A stretch of DNA of 9,241 bases, taken from positions 1-9,241 of the forward strand of contig RGVT01000084.1 of the NCBI GenBank assembly GCA_010027105.1. The letters run 5' to 3'. The translations under genes and the position numbers were made by a program. The notes below the pieces were generated by a model. It saw nothing but the letters and a program-made list of their open reading frames with translations, was not told the origin of the DNA and did no database searches. Shown here piece after piece: positions 6,531 to 9,241 of the stretch. Source of the DNA: Planctomycetia bacterium (GTDB lineage Bacteria; Planctomycetota; Planctomycetia; Pirellulales; UBA1268). Position 1 is the first letter of the stretch. Each line of letters starts with the position of its first letter.

Positions 6531-6553
6531 GCCACGTCGTTCGCCCGCGATCC

Positions 6554-6570
6554 CCTGACGCGCCGTCAGG
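6554..6570. terminator. Hairpin between convergent genes, probable bidirectional terminator
   Basis: CCTGACG (6554-6560), loop CGC, CGTCAGG (6564-6570): a perfect 7-bp stem in the 43-bp gap between the acidic-protein stop (6530) and the M28 peptidase stop (6574). Its position suits termination in both directions. There is no T-run on either side, so it would act as a non-canonical or Rho-assisted terminator. Confidence 0.55.
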
Positions 6571-6573
6571 AAC

Positions 6574-7881
6574 TCACGGCTGCCCGACCGCCGCGGCGTC
6601 GGCCGTCGCCTCCAGCCGCACCCGGCGCCCCTTGCGGTCGACGTCGACGGTCGCCCGATCTGCGGCGGCCGCGAGCTTCGCGAGCATGTCCTGCTGATCG
6701 GCGAGCGGCTGGCCGTCGATCGCCACGATCCGGTCGCCGAGCATCAGGCCCGCCCGGGCCATCGGCGAGCCCGCCGCCACCCGCACCACGACCGGGGCCT
6801 CCGGCTCGCAGCGATCGCCGCGGGTGCCGACGCCCCAGCGCGGCCGTGGCCCCGCCGCCACCACATCCACCGCCGGCGCCTCGAGCGAGCGCCTGGTGGC
6901 GGCCGACTCGCCGCGGCACTCCGGACGAAACGCCCGCGGCGGCCGCGGGTCGGCGGCGACGGCGGTGACGAAGTCGAACGCCAGCCGCGCCACGGGCTCC
7001 ATCCCGCCGAAGTTCACGAGGTGCGTGTCGTCGCTCGGGCGATGGTATTGGTCGTGCAGCCCCGTGTGGAACATCACCGTCGGGATCCTCGCCGCGATGA
7101 AGGGATAGTGGTCGGAGTCGTCGGTGATCTCCCAGTCGAAGGCGAGTTCGAGGTTCGCGGCCGCGTTCGCCTCGAGGCAGGCCATGCGGAGGCCCGCGGC
7201 CGTCCGGGCGCCGAACACCTCGAGCCGTTCGCCGCGCAGCCGGCCGATCATGTCGAGGTTCACCGAAAACACGATCGTGAACGGGGCCACGGCCGCGGGC
7301 CGCACCCGCAGAAAGTGATACGAGCCGAGCAGCCCCTTCTCCTCGCCGTCCCAGAAGGCGATCAGAATCGACCGCCGCGGCGGGCTCGGCAGGTGGCCGA
7401 GGGCCTCGGCGATCTCGATCAGCCCCGCCACGCCCGAGGCGTTGTCGTCGGCGCCGTTGTGGACGTAGCCGGTTGGGCCGTTGCTGTTGCTCGCGTTGCC
7501 GTAGCCGACGTGGTCGTAGTGGGCGCCGACGACGACGAGTTCGTGCGCGAGGGCGGGGTCGCCGCCGGGCACGAGCGCGAGGATGTTCCGCAGGCTGCCG
7601 AAGTTCTGGTAGTAGGTGCCGTTGTCGCCGGCCGGCTGCAGCCCGAGCTTCTCGATCGACCCCACGACGTAGGCGCCGGCCGCGCGGCCGCCCCGGCTGC
7701 CCCCTTCGCGGCCCTCGAGCGCGTCGTCGGCGAGGGCGTGGACGTGGCGGCTGGCGTCGGCGGCCCGGATACTGGCGTGCGCGGCCGACATGTGCTCGGC
7801 CGCACGGGCCGCAACGTCAAGCGGCGACGCGAGCGAGGCGAGCGCAATCGCGAGGTGGAACGGTCGGGCGTGATTCGTCAT
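6574..7881 (-). CDS. Exported M28-family zinc metallopeptidase with C-terminal PDZ domain
   Basis: This encodes 435 residues with an N-terminal signal sequence (HLAIALASLASPLDVAARA, about 9-27). The M28 aminopeptidase-type catalytic domain spans about 45-312. All five di-zinc ligand positions are seen: H121 in GAHYDH, D145 in GADDNASG, the catalytic pair E180/E181 in DGEEKGLLGS, D210 in NLDMIGR, and H280 in QYHRPSDD. A PDZ domain follows at about 345-425 (VRVAAGSPMARAGLMLGDRIVAIDGQPLADQQDML), likely to bind peptide termini or position substrate. It probably acts outside the cytoplasmic membrane, trimming peptides or amino acids. ATG at 7879-7881 follows a strong AAGGAGG; the frame continues upstream through the tRNA, which rules out an earlier start. 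The specific substrate is unknown. Confidence 0.93.
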   Translation of the reverse strand: MTNHARPFHLAIALASLASPLDVAARAAEHMSAAHASIRAADASRHVHALADDALEGREGGSRGGRAAGAYVVGSIEKLGLQPAGDNGTYYQNFGSLRNILALVPGGDPALAHELVVVGAHYDHVGYGNASNSNGPTGYVHNGADDNASGVAGLIEIAEALGHLPSPPRRSILIAFWDGEEKGLLGSYHFLRVRPAAVAPFTIVFSVNLDMIGRLRGERLEVFGARTAAGLRMACLEANAAANLELAFDWEITDDSDHYPFIAARIPTVMFHTGLHDQYHRPSDDTHLVNFGGMEPVARLAFDFVTAVAADPRPPRAFRPECRGESAATRRSLEAPAVDVVAAGPRPRWGVGTRGDRCEPEAPVVVRVAAGSPMARAGLMLGDRIVAIDGQPLADQQDMLAKLAAAADRATVDVDRKGRRVRLEATADAAAVGQP

Positions 7882-7893
7882 GGTCTCGTGCCG

Positions 7894-7900
7894 CCTCCTT
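7894..7900 (-). promoter_or_regulatory. Strong Shine-Dalgarno AAGGAGG of the M28 peptidase
   Basis: Read on the minus strand, AAGGAGG precedes the ATG at 7881 by 12 nt. It confirms the peptidase start. It lies in the 59-bp divergent gap shared with the tRNA gene. Confidence 0.75.
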
Positions 7901-7926
7901 GCGGGACTCAGGATGACGGTCCAGAA

Positions 7927-7932
7927 TAGAAT
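7927..7932 (+). promoter_or_regulatory. Likely -10 element of the tRNA-Ser promoter
   Basis: TAGAAT matches TATAAT at five of six positions and lies in a local AT-rich patch 8 nt before the mature tRNA 5' end. No good -35 hexamer is found at 16-18 bp upstream, so confidence is limited. The divergent peptidase transcript must start in the same 59-bp gap. Confidence 0.4.
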
Positions 7933-7940
7933 CGTGGTTC

Positions 7941-8030
7941 GGAGAGGTGGCAGAGTGGTCGAATGCGCGTCTTTGCTAAAGACGTGTCCGGTCAAAAGCT
8001 GGACCGCGGGTTCGAATCCCGCCCTCTCCG
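7941..8030 (+). tRNA. tRNA-Ser, anticodon GCU
   Basis: This is a 90-nt class II tRNA. Acceptor GGAGAGG (7941-7947) pairs exactly with CCTCTCC (8023-8029), with discriminator G at 8030. The anticodon stem CGTCT/AGACG (7968-7972 with 7980-7984) encloses loop TTGCTAA, placing anticodon GCT at 7975-7977 (serine codons AGC/AGU). A long variable arm with GTCC/GGAC pairing and the T arm GCGGG-TTCGAAT-CCCGC follow. CCA is not encoded. Its last 17 bases plus the next two are repeated exactly at 8846-8864, marking it as the probable integration site of the element that follows. Confidence 0.97.
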
Positions 8031-8032
8031 TT
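8014..8032 (+). repeat. 19-bp direct repeat, tRNA-proximal copy (att-like)
   Basis: GAATCCCGCCCTCTCCGTT covers the T-arm 3' half, the acceptor 3' strand, the discriminator and two downstream bases. An identical copy lies 832 bp downstream at 8846-8864. It stops being identical at 8013/8845 and 8033/8865, although GTTTGG versus GTTGG suggests slightly extended similarity with one base missing. This is the typical core of tRNA-targeting integration. Confidence 0.85.
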
Positions 8033-8049
8033 TGGAATGGACGGCCCTC

Positions 8050-8499
8050 ATGCCTCGTCGAGAGCTCTCCCGGCCGCAGCAGATCGTCGATTGGCTCGTG
8101 GAGTGGGGGGCTGCTCTCCAGGAACCGGCATCGATGACGCTGATCGGTTCGGCTGCCTTGCTGTGGCATGCCGCCGATCGAGGATTGGACGTGCCGCTGC
8201 CGGAAAACAGCATGGACGTCGATCCGGTGACCGATTCGGACGCCCTGGCGTGGATGTGCTACGACGCGCTGATCGGCAGCGAGTTCGAGCGGACCCACGG
8301 CTGGCACGTGAACCTCCTGCCCGCGTCGGTCCTGAGGGAGTTTCCCGAGGGATGGGAAGGTCGCGCGGCACGTCGAATCTACGGTATGATGACGGTGGTG
8401 GTTCCCGCCCCGGTCGACATCCTTGCCCCCAAATTGAGGCGCAACGAACCTCGTGACCGTGCACACGCGGAGTGGGCCGCGCGGATCGGTATCGCATGA
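8050..8499 (+). CDS. Nucleotidyltransferase-fold protein, DUF6036/AbiEii-like
   Basis: This encodes 149 residues. An N-terminal helix (RPQQIVDWLVEWGAAL) leads to MTLIGSAALLWHA with the GS motif at 33-34, then ENSMDVDPVT with DxD at 56-58: the Gly-Ser ... Asp-x-Asp signature of the nucleotidyltransferase superfamily. GWHVNLLPASVLREFPEGW (84-102) and VDILAPKLRRNEPRDRAH (122-139) match the strand and Lys/Arg-Asp-Arg helix typical of small DUF6036- or AbiEii-type members. Those families include antitoxin or toxin components and proteins of unknown role; the exact activity here is inference. The ATG at 8050 is used because upstream codons lie in the tRNA. It begins 19 nt after the tRNA, with no separate promoter visible. 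It is the first gene of the putative mini-island. Confidence 0.75.
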   Translation: MPRRELSRPQQIVDWLVEWGAALQEPASMTLIGSAALLWHAADRGLDVPLPENSMDVDPVTDSDALAWMCYDALIGSEFERTHGWHVNLLPASVLREFPEGWEGRAARRIYGMMTVVVPAPVDILAPKLRRNEPRDRAHAEWAARIGIA

Positions 8500-8836
8500 C
8501 CCCCTTCGTGCCGGCTCCTGGGAGCACCTCCTGAACGCGATGCAAAGACTTCTGTTTCACGATGAATCGCGATTGGAGTACGGGCGCCGATTCTGGCGCG
8601 ATCCGGCCAAGCGTGAGCGACTTCTCGGCCACTGGCTCGACGAGCGACACCCGTATTCCGACAGGCTTCGCGATCGCTGGCTGCCGCTGGTGGATCGTGT
8701 ACTGCGATCCGAGCCCGGTCACGACGACTCGTTGGACGCGGCGCTGCAATCCGAAGGGGTGAGCCTGCGGGCGGTGGTCAAGGAAATTCCGCCGGTTTTC
8801 GGCTCGTTTTTCACGGCGGCAGACCGGCAGCGATAG
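8453..8836 (+). CDS. Small charged helical protein, second gene of the tRNA-linked pair
   Basis: I do not recognise this protein. From GTG at 8453 it has 127 residues and overlaps the nucleotidyltransferase gene by 47 bp; from ATG at 8540 it has 98 residues and begins MQRLLFHDESRLEYGRRFW. Neither start has a well-placed Shine-Dalgarno. The first 29 residues of the longer form look like overlap sequence until SWEHLLN, so the start is unresolved. The body is rich in Arg, Asp and Trp with helical patterning (RRFWRDPAKRERLLGHWL, DRLRDRWLPLVDRVLR) and ends in a hydrophobic PPVFGSFF. RERLLGH fits an Rx4-6H HEPN-type pattern, but that motif is weak and is not proof. As neighbour of a nucleotidyltransferase-fold protein inside one integration unit, it is a candidate partner. 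The stop lies 9 nt before the distal repeat. Confidence 0.6.
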   Translation: MTVHTRSGPRGSVSHDPLRAGSWEHLLNAMQRLLFHDESRLEYGRRFWRDPAKRERLLGHWLDERHPYSDRLRDRWLPLVDRVLRSEPGHDDSLDAALQSEGVSLRAVVKEIPPVFGSFFTAADRQR

Positions 8837-8845
8837 GCCCCGAAA

Positions 8846-8864
8846 GAATCCCGCCCTCTCCGTT
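8846..8864 (+). repeat. 19-bp direct repeat, distal copy of the tRNA-Ser 3' end (att-like)
   Basis: This is an exact copy of 8014-8032. Only the 3' 17 bases of the tRNA plus TT are present here, with no tRNA body before it, so it is not a second tRNA gene. In tRNA-targeting elements the distal copy is normally the displaced original 3' end of the gene. Confidence 0.85.
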
Positions 8865-8887
8865 GGTCGATGACGCGGCTTCACGAT

Positions 8888-8892
8888 GGAGG
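8888..8892 (+). promoter_or_regulatory. Ribosome binding site GGAGG of the epimerase gene
   Basis: GGAGG lies 10 nt before the ATG at 8903. This is a clear Shine-Dalgarno that fixes the start of the partial epimerase gene. It sits outside the distal repeat, so it belongs to the host sequence. Confidence 0.7.
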
Positions 8893-8902
8893 TCGAGCCG
8901 GC

Positions 8903-9241
8903 ATGAAGATCCTCGTCACCGGCGGGGCCGGGTTCATCGGCAGCCACGTCGTCGACCAGCTTCTCGCGGCCGGCCACGGCGTCGCGGTCATCGACGACCT
9001 CTCGAGCGGGGCCCGCGACAACCTGCCGCCGGACGTGCCGCTGCACGTGGTCGACATCGTCGACGGCCGGGCCGTGCGGGAAGTGTTCGAGCGTGAAAGG
9101 CCCGCCGCCGTCTGCCACCAGGCCGCGCAGATGTCGGTGAGCCGCTCGGTCCGCGAGCCGCTCTTCGACGCGCGGGTCAACTGCATCGGGCTCATCAACG
9201 TCCTCGACGCCGCGGTGGCCACCGGCTGCCGGCGGTTCGTC
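8903..9241 (+). CDS. NAD-dependent epimerase/dehydratase, UDP-glucose 4-epimerase-like (partial)
   Basis: The first 113 residues are in the window and the gene runs off its end. MKILVTGGAGFIGSHVVDQLL is the Rossmann-fold N-terminus of the extended short-chain dehydrogenase/reductase superfamily, with the NAD-binding TGGAGFIG loop at 6-13. VIDDLSSGARDNL (34-46) matches the adenosine-ribose Asp and the LSSG segment typical of UDP-sugar epimerases. VDIVD (50-54) and VCHQAAQMSVSRSVREP (69-85) match the usual NAD-contacting loops. These enzymes epimerise or dehydrate NDP-sugars in the cytoplasm for polysaccharide or glycolipid synthesis. The catalytic YxxxK lies beyond the window, so galE cannot be distinguished from related epimerases. 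High GC and a strong RBS match the host genes. Confidence 0.92.
   Translation, partial: MKILVTGGAGFIGSHVVDQLLAAGHGVAVIDDLSSGARDNLPPDVPLHVVDIVDGRAVREVFERERPAAVCHQAAQMSVSRSVREPLFDARVNCIGLINVLDAAVATGCRRFV

Larger units (their letters stand above)
8014..8864 (+). mobile_element. Putative 0.83-kb mini-island integrated at the tRNA-Ser 3' end, no integrase
   Basis: The segment is bounded by an exact 19-bp direct repeat of the tRNA 3' end, as left by site-specific integration, and holds only two small genes with almost no non-coding DNA (19 nt before the first, 9 nt after the second). Hand-counted GC is about 65% over 8101-8400 and 63% over 8521-8820, against about 74% in samples on either side (7141-7260, 9001-9120), so the composition is foreign. 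No integrase, recombinase or transposase is present. It would have to have moved in trans, or be the remnant of a larger element deleted internally. Excision between repeats would restore the tRNA followed 38 nt later by the epimerase ATG. Partial tRNA duplication by another route is the alternative. Confidence 0.65.

Noticed and set aside
5873..6535. Minus-strand 220-residue poly-serine open frame
   Set aside because: It is the exact complement of the GAC/GAG tract of the acidic gene, and its other end runs antisense to scpB. The plus strand has the strong RBS and a normal head domain.
7882..8466. Upstream extension of the M28 peptidase frame
   Set aside because: It crosses the tRNA-Ser gene and the nucleotidyltransferase gene on the opposite strand; the strong AAGGAGG fixes the start at 7881.
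8050..8836. Classic MNT/HEPN toxin-antitoxin pair
   Set aside because: The GS to DxD spacing (about 21 residues) is longer than the usual MNT motif, and the partner shows only a weak Rx4-6H match, so naming it as that system is not supported; it is kept as a hypothesis only.
8846..8864. Second tRNA-Ser gene
   Set aside because: Only the last 17 bases of a tRNA are present and there is no anticodon arm or acceptor 5' strand upstream; it is a repeat of the 3' end only.

Overview
The window is about 70-75% GC and carries bacterial chromosomal genes packed tightly on both strands. Shine-Dalgarno sites are mostly weak or absent. The gene styles (short secreted or anchored lineage proteins, an extremely Asp/Glu-rich protein, a secreted M28 peptidase with a C-terminal PDZ domain, ScpB with a long basic N-terminus) suggest a planctomycete-like organism. 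That placement is inference from style, not from a marker gene.

Layout. At 1-425 the membrane-spanning tail of a plus-strand gene runs head-on into a small minus-strand membrane protein. A 116-bp divergent region holding a 15-bp palindromic tandem repeat leads to a two-gene plus-strand operon: an exported protein with two SPOR-like stretches, overlapping by one base the RdgB/HAM1 nucleotide-pool sanitising pyrophosphatase. RdgB overlaps by 68 bp the end of a convergent GT-B-type glycosyltransferase (2231-3346). Across a 190-bp divergent region lies an exported SurA-like PpiC foldase (3537-4550). A signal-anchored small protein and the chromosome-condensation factor ScpB follow on the same strand. 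Next are the hyper-acidic protein (6096-6530, with a clear RBS), a hairpin between convergent genes, and the M28-PDZ peptidase on the minus strand (6574-7881).

The region most worth attention is 7941-8864. An intact tRNA-Ser(GCU) gene is followed at once by two small tightly packed ORFs. Nine bases after the second ORF there is an exact 19-bp copy of the tRNA 3' end plus two following bases. This is the architecture of an element integrated at a tRNA 3' end, but it is only about 0.83 kb long and has no integrase. By hand count its GC is about 64%, against about 74% in flanking samples. Its cargo is a nucleotidyltransferase-fold protein (GS...DxD, DUF6036/AbiEii-like) and an unrecognised helical, charged protein. 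Together they look like a minimal toxin-antitoxin- or defence-like pair that may be transcribed by readthrough from the tRNA promoter. The window ends inside an NAD-dependent epimerase/dehydratase gene that resumes the host-like composition.
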